From: Glaciihabitans sp. dw_435
GTDB taxonomy: Bacteria > Actinomycetota > Actinomycetes > Actinomycetales > Microbacteriaceae
Reading direction: 5' to 3'
Assembly (NCBI RefSeq): GCF_018449675.1
Contig: NZ_JAAVUZ010000007.1
Location: 62,001-126,000 of the forward strand
DNA: 64,000 bases
Shown: one piece after another, positions 35,417 to 42,951 of the stretch
Layout: every line of letters begins with the position of its first letter
Numbering within the stretch: position 1 is the stretch's first letter
Position numbers and translations under genes: made by a program
The notes under the pieces: generated by a model
The model's input: the letters and a program-made list of their open reading frames with translations, nothing else
What the model was told of the DNA's origin: nothing
The model's database searches: none

Positions 35417-36439
35417 ATGCTTCCCCTCAAACTTGGCTACAAGGCGTCCGCCGAACAGTTCGACCCGCGTGAACTCGTCGAAATCGCGGTCGCCGCGGAG
35501 CAGCACGGGTTCGAGTCGGTGGCCGTGAGCGACCACTTCCAGCCGTGGCGGCACACCGGCGGACACGCGCCGTTCTCCCTTGCCTGGATGGCCGCGGTGG
35601 GGGAGCGGACCTCCGCCGTGCAGATCGGCACCTCGGTGATGACGCCGACGTTCCGGTACAACCCCGCGGTCATCGCGCAGGCGTTCGCCACCCTCGGATG
35701 CCTGTACCCGGGACGCATCATGCTGGGCGTCGGCACGGGGGAGGCCCTCAACGAGATCGCGACCGGCTTCAGGGGCGCGGGCGAGCAGGACTGGCCCGAG
35801 TTCAAGGAGCGCTACGCGCGGCTGCGTGAGGCCATCGCACTCATGCGTGCCCTGTGGTCGGAAGACAAGGTGAACTTTCAGGGCGAGTACTACTCGACCC
35901 ACGACGCGAGCATTTACGATCGCCCCGAGGGCGGCATTCCGGTGTACATCGCCGCGGGCGGTCCGCTCGTTGCCGGGTACGCCGGCCGCGCGGGCGACGG
36001 ATTCATCTGCACCTCCGGCAAGGGCATGGACCTCTACACCGACAAGTTGCTGCCCGCGGTGGCAGCGGGCGCCGAGAAGGCGGGCCGGGACGTGGCATCC
36101 ATCGATCACATGATCGAAATCAAGTTGTCGTACGACACCGACCCCGCGGCCGCGCTGGAGAACACCCGGTTCTGGGCTCCGCTGTCGCTGTCGAAGGAGC
36201 AGAAGCACGACATCACGGACCCGTCCGAGATGGAGGCCGCCGCGGACGCCCTGCCGATCGAGCAGGTCGCCGAGCGTTGGATCGTGGGCTCCGACCCCGA
36301 CGAGACGGTCGAGAAGATCAAGGTCTACATGGACGCCGGGTTCAACCACCTGGTCTTCCACGCGCCCGGCCACGACCAGCGTCGCTTCCTTTCCAGCTTC
36401 GAGCGGGACCTCGCCCCGCGGTTGCGCGCCCTTGCCTGA
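35417..36439 (+). CDS. fgd: F420-dependent glucose-6-phosphate dehydrogenase
   Basis: 340 residues. It oxidises glucose-6-phosphate to 6-phosphogluconolactone and reduces F420, the main source of F420H2 in actinobacteria. The N-terminal [12 protein letters not shown] and the core [18 protein letters not shown] match mycobacterial FGD1. The residues His40, Trp44 and Glu109 fall at the same numbers as in the M. tuberculosis enzyme. The C-terminal [16 protein letters not shown] is also characteristic. TAGAGT six bases before the ATG suggests a leaderless mRNA. It heads a run with the next luciferase-like gene, cofE and cofC. Confidence 0.95.
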   Translation: MLPLKLGYKASAEQFDPRELVEIAVAAEQHGFESVAVSDHFQPWRHTGGHAPFSLAWMAAVGERTSAVQIGTSVMTPTFRYNPAVIAQAFATLGCLYPGRIMLGVGTGEALNEIATGFRGAGEQDWPEFKERYARLREAIALMRALWSEDKVNFQGEYYSTHDASIYDRPEGGIPVYIAAGGPLVAGYAGRAGDGFICTSGKGMDLYTDKLLPAVAAGAEKAGRDVASIDHMIEIKLSYDTDPAAALENTRFWAPLSLSKEQKHDITDPSEMEAAADALPIEQVAERWIVGSDPDETVEKIKVYMDAGFNHLVFHAPGHDQRRFLSSFERDLAPRLRALA

Positions 36440-37433
36440 GCTGTCCGTCGGCTATGCCGCGATGCTCGAGCAGTTCCACCCGACCGAGGCCATAGCTCTC
36501 GCTGCCTACGCGGAGGGCAAGGGGTTCTCGGGTGTGATGGCCGCCGACCATTTTCAGCCGTGGGTTCCCCAGCAGGGGCAGAGCTCGTTCGTCTGGAACG
36601 TTCTCTCGGCACTCGGCGAACGCACGCGCGGCGACATCGGCCCGGGTGTGACGACTCCCACCTTCCGGTGGCATCCCGCCATGGTGGCCCAGGCCAGCGC
36701 CACGCTGGCGGCGATGTACCCGGGACGCCACTGGCTCGGCATCGGGTCGGGCGAGGCGCTCAACGAGCACATCGTGGGGCAGTACTGGCCGGAACCTGCC
36801 GAGCGCATCAACCGCATGTTCGAGGCGATCGAGATCATCAAGAAGCTTTTTTCGGCCTCACTCGCGGGGAAGGACACCAAGCACTCCGGTCAGTTCTTCA
36901 AGCTCGAGTCGACCCGGCTGTGGACCATGCCCGCTGTCGCGCCTCCCATCCTCGTCGCGACGGCCGGCCCCGTGACGGCCAAGCGTGCGGGGAAGAACGC
37001 CGACGGACTCATCACCGTCGGCGCACCGCTGGAGAAGATCGGCGCGCTATTCAGCCGATTCGATGATGGTGCCCGCGAAGCAGGCCGCGACCCGTCGGGC
37101 ATGTCGAAGGTGCTCCAGCTGCATCTCAGCTGGGCGCCCACCACCGAGGAAGCCATGCGCAACGCGCTGGTCGAGTGGCCCAGCGGGGGAATGAGATTCC
37201 CCAAAAGCGACATCCGCTCTCCCTATGAACTCGAACAGATGGCGAAGCTCGTGCGTCCGGAAGACTTCGAGGGCCGCATGGTCATCGACGCGGACCCCGA
37301 CGCGCACCGCGCTTTCATCCAGCGCTACGTCGACCTCGGGTTCGACCGCATTTACCTCCACAACGTTGGGCGCAACCAGCGCGAATGGATCGACGTTTTC
37401 TCCCGCGATGTACTGCCGAATCTGAGGCGCTGA
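36432..37433 (+). CDS. LLM-class F420-dependent oxidoreductase (TIGR03557-like)
   Basis: 333 residues with a luciferase-like TIM barrel. [34 protein letters not shown] and [14 protein letters not shown] place it close to Fgd and in the group I recall as TIGR03557. The position of Fgd's catalytic region is kept but the sugar-phosphate site differs. It should use or reduce F420; the substrate is unknown. TTG 36432 overlaps the fgd stop by eight bases. The cofE ATG overlaps its TGA, so it is co-expressed with cofactor synthesis. Confidence 0.85.
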   Translation: MPELSVGYAAMLEQFHPTEAIALAAYAEGKGFSGVMAADHFQPWVPQQGQSSFVWNVLSALGERTRGDIGPGVTTPTFRWHPAMVAQASATLAAMYPGRHWLGIGSGEALNEHIVGQYWPEPAERINRMFEAIEIIKKLFSASLAGKDTKHSGQFFKLESTRLWTMPAVAPPILVATAGPVTAKRAGKNADGLITVGAPLEKIGALFSRFDDGAREAGRDPSGMSKVLQLHLSWAPTTEEAMRNALVEWPSGGMRFPKSDIRSPYELEQMAKLVRPEDFEGRMVIDADPDAHRAFIQRYVDLGFDRIYLHNVGRNQREWIDVFSRDVLPNLRR

Positions 37434-38284
37434 TGCTCACCGTTTTTGCCATTCCCTCCATCCCCGAGATCGTCAGCGGGGACGACCTCGTCGCCATCAT
37501 TGGCGATGCCCTGGATGGCACGGAGCCGGCGACCCCGCTGGCGGACGGTGACATCCTGGCGGTGACGTCCAAAATCATCAGCAAGGCCGAGGGACGCAGC
37601 ATTCGCGCCGCCGACCGCGAGCAGGCCATCACCGACGAGACCGTGCGGGTTGTCGCTACGCGCGCCCACCCGGGAGGCGTCACGCGCATCGTCGAGAATC
37701 GCCTGGGGATCGTGGCCGCCGCCGCCGGGGTCGACGCGTCGAATACTCCCGAGGGAACGGTGCTGCTTCTGCCCGTGGATCCGGATGCCTCGGCCGCGCG
37801 CCTGCGTGCGGGGCTGCAAGCCCGCTACGGCGTCACGCTCGGCATCGTCATCACGGACACGCTCGGCCGCCCGTGGCGCGAGGGCCAGAGTGACGCGGCC
37901 ATCGGCGGCAGCGGGGTGCGGCTCATCGACGACCTGCGGGGCACCCTGGACACGCAGGGGCGCTCGCTCGATGTGACGGCGCCCGCCGTCGGAGACGAGA
38001 TTGCCGCGGCCGCCGACCTTGTCAAGCGCAAGAGCGATGGGCTGCCCGTCGCGGTGGTGCGGGGACTCGCGCACCTGCTGCTCGAGGACGCCCCGGGAGC
38101 CCGCTCCCTCAACCGCACCGGGGAGAAAGACATGTTCCGTCTCGGGTCGGACGAGGCCTGGCGCCAGGGGTTCGATGCCGGTCGCGCCGATGCGCTCGCT
38201 TCGTCGCAGCCGACGGAGGCCGTACTGCCCGAGCTCGACGGCGAGGCGGCGCCCACCGCGCACCCCGGCGACCTGCACCGATGA
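37433..38284 (+). CDS. cofE: Coenzyme F420-0:L-glutamate ligase
   Basis: 283 residues. It adds glutamate residues to F420-0 using GTP. ILAVTSKIISKAEGR, THPGGVTRIVENRLGI (here AHPGG) and GIVITDTLGRPWREGQSDAAIG are family signatures. It is the stand-alone archaeal-like form, without the C-terminal nitroreductase (FMN) domain fused in mycobacterial FbiB, so the dehydro-F420-0 reduction step must be carried out elsewhere. It overlaps the gene before (TGATG) and cofC after (ATGA). Confidence 0.93.
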   Translation: MLTVFAIPSIPEIVSGDDLVAIIGDALDGTEPATPLADGDILAVTSKIISKAEGRSIRAADREQAITDETVRVVATRAHPGGVTRIVENRLGIVAAAAGVDASNTPEGTVLLLPVDPDASAARLRAGLQARYGVTLGIVITDTLGRPWREGQSDAAIGGSGVRLIDDLRGTLDTQGRSLDVTAPAVGDEIAAAADLVKRKSDGLPVAVVRGLAHLLLEDAPGARSLNRTGEKDMFRLGSDEAWRQGFDAGRADALASSQPTEAVLPELDGEAAPTAHPGDLHR

Positions 38285-38877
38285 CGCTGCAGTGGACAGT
38301 CGTCGTTCCCATCAAGGGCACGGACGACGCGAAATCCCGTCTGGGCGGTGACTCGGTGCTGCGCGGTGCCCTCGCGCGCGCGATCGCGCTGGATACGGTC
38401 GAAGCCGTCGTCGCCGCAAAGGACGTCGCGCGGGTAATCGTGGTGACGACGGAAGCGGATGCCTCGGGGTTCCGTGAACTCGGCGCCGAGGTGATCCTCG
38501 ACGGCAAGGACGGACTGAACCCCGCCGTTGTCCTCGGCGCGCGGTCCGCCGTGGCCGGCACCGGCGTGGCACTGCTGCTCGGGGATCTGCCGGCGCTCGC
38601 CCCGGAGGAACTCACCCGGATGCTGGTCATCGGCTCGGGGCATCCGCGTGCCATGCTCGCAGACGCCGAGGATGTCGGCACGGTCCTGCTCACTGCGCTG
38701 CCCGGTGTTGCCCACGAGCCGGCGTTTGGTGGTGCCTCACGGGCCGCGCACCTCGCCCGGGGTTACGTCGAGATGCAGGCGCCCGACTGGTACGGGATCC
38801 GCCGTGACGTCGACACCGTCGAGCAGCTCGCCGCCGTCGCTGACCGCGTCGGTCCGCGCACCCGCGCGCTGCTCTGA
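38281..38877 (+). CDS. cofC: 2-phospho-L-lactate (or PEP) guanylyltransferase
   Basis: 198 residues. The nucleotidyltransferase start WTVVVPIKGTDDAKSRL, then LLGDLPALAPEEL and FGGASRAAHLARG, are typical of CofC/FbiD. It activates phospholactate or, in actinobacteria, phosphoenolpyruvate with GTP for transfer to FO by CofD. ATGA overlap with cofE. cofD lies about 660 bases further on, on the opposite strand. Confidence 0.92.
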   Translation: MTLQWTVVVPIKGTDDAKSRLGGDSVLRGALARAIALDTVEAVVAAKDVARVIVVTTEADASGFRELGAEVILDGKDGLNPAVVLGARSAVAGTGVALLLGDLPALAPEELTRMLVIGSGHPRAMLADAEDVGTVLLTALPGVAHEPAFGGASRAAHLARGYVEMQAPDWYGIRRDVDTVEQLAAVADRVGPRTRALL

Positions 38878-38929
38878 CCGGGCACACAAGGGCACTTGCA
38901 ATTTACACAGCGCCACTATGGTGTGCGGC

Positions 38930-39382
38930 ATGGTGATCACGAGCCGCGCGTCCCTTGTCGTCTTCGGTCAGGATGATTCCCACACTGCCGCCCGCGTCAC
39001 CGAGTTGATGGGCCTGATTCCGCACGACGGTGGAGAGCTGGGCGAGTTCAAACGTCCTCCGCGGATCCAGCCGGATGGCACGGTGGCTCGCCGCTTCGTT
39101 TACAAGCAAGCGACGTGGATCCTCGATGCGCCAGAGGACGTTGATCACGACGACGAATCGGGCTTCGCAAGTGTGCGGCGACTCCTTGACCTCGTGCGTC
39201 CCGCGAAACACGCGTTTGCACAACTCGTCGCCGAAAACTATGACGTGCGGTTGTTGTGGTCGGGTGACTCTGACAGCTCGCAGGGCGGGTTTGTCATCCC
39301 CGCGGACCTCATCGCAGATCTCGCCCGGATGAAGTGCGATCTCTTCGGGACCGTGTACATCAGCGAGTCCGACGACGACTAG
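38930..39382 (+). CDS. DUF4279-like small protein
   Basis: 150 residues, soluble and acidic. The layout fits DUF4279: an opening beta strand ASLVVFGQDD, a segment ending TWILDAPED, a helix LLDLVRPAKHAFAQLV and a closing GGFVIPADLIADLARMKCDLFGTVYI. Function unknown. ATG 38930 is seven bases after TATGGT and so may be leaderless; ATG 38918 is the alternative. It interrupts the cof genes but shows no evident link to F420. Confidence 0.65.
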   Translation: MVITSRASLVVFGQDDSHTAARVTELMGLIPHDGGELGEFKRPPRIQPDGTVARRFVYKQATWILDAPEDVDHDDESGFASVRRLLDLVRPAKHAFAQLVAENYDVRLLWSGDSDSSQGGFVIPADLIADLARMKCDLFGTVYISESDDD

Positions 39383-39386
39383 CCCG

Positions 39387-39524
39387 CCAGTTGCGGCAAA
39401 CGCACCGTTCCGGGCACTCTGACGGTGCATTTGCCGCAAGTGGGAGGGATTTCCGTGCCTCCGGGCCGCCCAGTTGCGGCAAACGTACCGTTCTGGGCTC
39501 TCAGACGGTGCATTTGCCGCAAGT
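39387..39524. repeat. Two 55-bp tandemly arranged palindromic elements
   Basis: Copies at 39387-39441 and 39470-39524 are nearly identical (few differences) and 83 bases apart. Each is itself a hairpin: TTGCGGCAAACGCACCGT pairs with ACGGTGCATTTGCCGCAA with one mismatch around a 13-base loop. They fill the gap between convergent genes (DUF4279-like and cofD), so they may terminate both, or be a dispersed palindromic element. Confidence 0.75.
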
Positions 39525-39541
39525 CAGACGTCGCTGCGGGG

Positions 39542-40519
39542 CTACGCGGCAGCCAGGGCGTCGGCGGCGAGCTGCGCGCTCGTCGGTATGTCCCGCATCC
39601 AGAGCGGCACTACGACCGCGCGGATACCCGCCGCCTCGATCGTGGCGGCCTCCGAGGCATCCGCTTCATCAATGAGCCACGCGTCGAGCAGTCCGCCGCC
39701 CGCACGCGAGCCGTAGTGCGCCGCAACCGCGGACGCCGACGTCTCGACACCGATCGCCGCGAGGCAAGCGTCGGCCATGCCGCGCACGACGGAGCCGGCG
39801 ATGATCGGCGAGACGCCAATGATGGGGGCGGATGCCTCGGCCAGCGCTTCCCGGATGCCCGGGATCCCCAGCACGGTGCCGATGGACACCACCGGGTTCG
39901 ATGGCGCGACGAGGATTACATCCGCCTCCGCGATCGCCGCGAGCACGCCGGGAGCCGGCCGCGCCGTGGACACGTTCTGCTGCACGAAGCCGAGCGCGGT
40001 GACGGCGGCACGGTGGCGGGTCCACCATTCCTGAAAGTGCATCGTCGTGCCCGCGTCCTCCACGACCACGTGGGTCTCCACCTCGTCGTTGGTGACGGGC
40101 AGCAGGGTCACGCCGAGGTCCCAGCGAGCGGTGATGCGCTCGGTCGCCTCGGTGAGGGTCAGCCCGTCCCGCAGCATCGACGTGCGGGCGAGGTGAGTCC
40201 CGATGTCCAGGTCGCCGAGGGTGAACCACGGCCAGCCCACGTTGTAGGCGCGCAGCTCGTCGCTGACCCGCTCGGATTCGCCGACCCGTCCCCAGCCGCG
40301 CACCTCGTCATTGGCGCCCGCGAGCGTGTACATGATCGAGTCGAGGTCGGGCGCAATCCGCAGCCCGGTGAGCCACATGTCGTCGCCGGTGTTGACGATC
40401 GCCGTGATCTCGGCCGTGGTGCCTCCGGACCCGTCCGGGTGGGACTCGCGCAACGAGGCACGAAGCCCGCGCAGAAAACGGGCGCCGCCAACGCCACCGG
40501 ACAGCACGGTGATTCTCAT
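39542..40519 (-). CDS. cofD: 2-phospho-L-lactate (or enolpyruvyl) transferase
   Basis: 325 residues (FbiA in mycobacteria). It transfers the phospholactyl or enolpyruvyl moiety from the GDP-activated donor to FO, making F420-0 or its dehydro form. ITVLSGGVGGARFLRGL at the N-terminus, IVNTGDDMWLTGLRI and LVAPSNPVVSIGTVLGIPG are family motifs. It is on the opposite strand to cofE/cofC, so it has its own promoter in the 96-bp gap shared with the divergent moxR-type gene. Confidence 0.95.
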   Translation of the reverse strand: MRITVLSGGVGGARFLRGLRASLRESHPDGSGGTTAEITAIVNTGDDMWLTGLRIAPDLDSIMYTLAGANDEVRGWGRVGESERVSDELRAYNVGWPWFTLGDLDIGTHLARTSMLRDGLTLTEATERITARWDLGVTLLPVTNDEVETHVVVEDAGTTMHFQEWWTRHRAAVTALGFVQQNVSTARPAPGVLAAIAEADVILVAPSNPVVSIGTVLGIPGIREALAEASAPIIGVSPIIAGSVVRGMADACLAAIGVETSASAVAAHYGSRAGGGLLDAWLIDEADASEAATIEAAGIRAVVVPLWMRDIPTSAQLAADALAAA

Positions 40520-40541
40520 GCCCCCACGCTAACGCCCCTGA

Positions 40542-40569
40542 TTGGGGTATCCATACTGACGCATACAGT
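40542..40569 (+). promoter_or_regulatory. Possible promoter for the second MoxR operon
   Basis: TTGGGG (40542-40547) and TACAGT (40564-40569) are 16 bases apart, with the ATG at 40616. The boxes are weak matches and the call is tentative. Confidence 0.3.
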
Positions 40570-40615
40570 ACATTCGCAGGTCGCTATCGGGCCCCTGCAT
40601 GGCAGAGTGTTAAAG

Positions 40616-41656
40616 ATGAACTCTTACCCGGCGAAGTTCGAAGCGGGCCACGCAGAAGTGTCCCTCCCCACGGCAGTTGCAATGCCCGACGAAGAGTTCT
40701 TCGCCGCCAGTCGCGACATCATCTCGACGATCGAAACCGTCATCGACGGCAAGCGCGCGGCGGTCGAAATTGCCCTCACGGTGCTGCTCGCCGAGGGACA
40801 TTTATTGATTGAGGATGTCCCGGGCGTCGGTAAGACCATGCTGGCGCGTGCACTCGCCCGCACGGTCGACTGCTCGGTCTCGCGCATCCAGTTCACTCCC
40901 GACCTCCTGCCGGCCGACATCACCGGTGTCTCCGTGTTCAACCAGTCCGACAGGGAATTCGAGTTCAAGCCGGGCCCCGTCTTCGCGAACATCGTGATCG
41001 GCGACGAGATCAACCGCGCGAGCCCCAAGACGCAGTCGGCACTGCTGGAGAGCATGGAGGAGCGCCAGGTCACCGTCGACGGCAAGACCTACACGCTCGC
41101 CACCCCGTTCACCGTCGTCGCCACGCAGAACCCGATCGAGATGGAGGGAACCTACGCCCTCCCCGAGGCCCAGCGAGACCGCTTCATGGCGCGCATCTCG
41201 ATGGGGTACCCGGACGCCGCGTCCGAGCTGGCAATGTTGCGCACGCGCGCGACATCCAGTCCTCTCGATGCCATCGCTCCCGTCGTCAACAGCGCCCAAC
41301 TCGCGTCGATGATCGCCACCGCCCGCGGCGTGTACGCCAGCGCACCGGTCGAGCAGTACGTCGTGAACATTGCGCAGGCGACCCGCCGCGACCCCGACCT
41401 GCGCCTCGGTGCCAGCCCCCGCGCGACCCTGCAGCTGCTGCGCGCGGCCAAGGCCCGTGCCGCGCTCGACGGTCGCACCTTCGTTCTACCGGACGACATC
41501 AACGCGCTCGCGGTGCCGGTGCTCGGCCACCGGCTGATCCCCGCCGGGCGGGCCGGCGTCACTGTCGGAGGCTACTCGGGTGCAACTGTCGCCGACATCG
41601 TGACCCGGATCGTGGCCGAGACTCCCGTTCCCCTGGGCACCGGCGACCGCGCGTAG
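40616..41656 (+). CDS. MoxR-type AAA+ ATPase (second copy)
   Basis: 346 residues. Walker A DVPGVGKTMLARA, GDEINRASPKTQSALLESMEE and ATQNPIEMEGTYALPEAQ define the family. It is closely related to the ATPase at 12058-13026 and heads an identically ordered ATPase-DUF58-transglutaminase set. ATG 40616 is chosen because the in-frame extension upstream is antisense to cofD and has no protein-like character. Confidence 0.93.
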   Translation: MNSYPAKFEAGHAEVSLPTAVAMPDEEFFAASRDIISTIETVIDGKRAAVEIALTVLLAEGHLLIEDVPGVGKTMLARALARTVDCSVSRIQFTPDLLPADITGVSVFNQSDREFEFKPGPVFANIVIGDEINRASPKTQSALLESMEERQVTVDGKTYTLATPFTVVATQNPIEMEGTYALPEAQRDRFMARISMGYPDAASELAMLRTRATSSPLDAIAPVVNSAQLASMIATARGVYASAPVEQYVVNIAQATRRDPDLRLGASPRATLQLLRAAKARAALDGRTFVLPDDINALAVPVLGHRLIPAGRAGVTVGGYSGATVADIVTRIVAETPVPLGTGDRA

Positions 41657-41661
41657 TTGCC

Positions 41662-42951
41662 GTGCCCCGTACCTCACCCCGTCGCAGCACCACGCGGCTG
41701 ACCCGTCGCGGCTGGTACTTCGTCGCGCTCGCGGCAGTCTTCTTCGTCGTGGCCTACAGCAGCGGAAGCACGACTTTGCTCTACGCAGCGAGCTTCCTCG
41801 GCGTGCTGATCGTGGCCGCCGCGCTGCTCGTGCGGCTTCGCCGCCTGCGGTTGTCGGTTGTGCGAACGTTCTCGCCCGTGGTGGTGCCGGCCGGATCGCC
41901 CGTGGACGTGGAACTGTCGGTGACCAACGTCTCCCTCGCCGCCAGCGGGCCGGCCACCTGGGCAGACCGCATCCCGTGGAATCCCGGCACCGCTGGCCCC
42001 GGGCAGCTTCCGGCGCTGGCGGCTGCCCTCCCCGGACGCGTTACCTCCGCCACGACCGCGCGGCTGTCGTACACGCTGCGCCCGCCGACCCGCGGTATCT
42101 ACACGATCGGTCCGCTCGAGGTCGAGTACGCCGATCCGTTCGGGCTGTCCACCGGCCGGGCATCCCTAGCCGGGGTGCAGTCGCTCGTCGTGGTGCCCGC
42201 CACCGTCTCGTTCGGCGAGGGAGGACCGTCGATCGTCTCCGGGGACGGCTCCGCCCGGCTCATCCAGCGCCGCACCACCGGCAGCGACGACGACCTCATG
42301 ACCCGCGAGTATCGCAGCGGCGACGCCCTGCGCCGCGTGCACTGGCGGGCGTCGGCGCGGCACGGCGAACTCATGGTGCGTCAGGAAGAGCAGCGCACCT
42401 TCCCCGAGGCGCGCGTGCTTCTCGATACCCGCTCCGACGGCTACGCGGACGTGTGGGCCGAGCTCGGCGGCGAAGAGGGCGGCAAGTCCGCCTTCGAGTG
42501 GGCGGTGCGCATGATCGCGTCGCTCGGCGTGCACCTGCACCGCTCGGGTTTCCGCGTGCAGTTGCTCGAGACGGGCCATCCGCAAATCGCAGCCCTCGGC
42601 GATATCAACCAGGGTTCCGGCCAGGACCTCGAGTTCCTCGTGAGCCTCGCCGCTCTGGAGCTCAGTCCCGCGCCTCCGCCCTCGGTTGGTACCGATGGGA
42701 TGAACCGCGCCGATGGTGCGCCCGGCCCCATCTTCGCCGTGCTCTCGATCTCCGACCCGGACACCCTGCGCTGGATCATGGCGCAGCGCCGCCCGCGCGA
42801 ACTCGGCGTCGCCTTCATCGTCGGACGAGGCACCGACCACGTGCTGGAGACGCTCGGCAACGCCGGGTGGATCTGCGTGCCTGTCGGGACGGCGGATGAC
42901 CCGGCTCTCGCCTGGTCGAGCATCGCCCGATTCTCGGCGGCAGTCTCGTGA
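41662..42951 (+). CDS. DUF58 domain membrane protein (second copy)
   Basis: 429 residues. Two N-terminal helices (about 15-55), a beta domain, and the DUF58 motif YRSGDALRRVHWRASARHGELMV (given here only as its landmark YRSGD...HWRAS) near residue 214. GTG 41662 is five bases after the MoxR stop, and the stop overlaps the next gene as GTGA. It is longer than its paralogue at 13037, mainly in the C-terminal half. Confidence 0.88.
   Translation: MPRTSPRRSTTRLTRRGWYFVALAAVFFVVAYSSGSTTLLYAASFLGVLIVAAALLVRLRRLRLSVVRTFSPVVVPAGSPVDVELSVTNVSLAASGPATWADRIPWNPGTAGPGQLPALAAALPGRVTSATTARLSYTLRPPTRGIYTIGPLEVEYADPFGLSTGRASLAGVQSLVVVPATVSFGEGGPSIVSGDGSARLIQRRTTGSDDDLMTREYRSGDALRRVHWRASARHGELMVRQEEQRTFPEARVLLDTRSDGYADVWAELGGEEGGKSAFEWAVRMIASLGVHLHRSGFRVQLLETGHPQIAALGDINQGSGQDLEFLVSLAALELSPAPPPSVGTDGMNRADGAPGPIFAVLSISDPDTLRWIMAQRRPRELGVAFIVGRGTDHVLETLGNAGWICVPVGTADDPALAWSSIARFSAAVS

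Noticed and set aside
39387-39524. Possible CRISPR array
   Set aside because: Only two units, each fully palindromic, with one 28-base spacer and no cas genes.
39425-40615. In-frame extension of the second MoxR gene by 397 codons
   Set aside because: The extension is antisense to cofD and crosses the palindromic repeats; MoxR homologues start near 40616.
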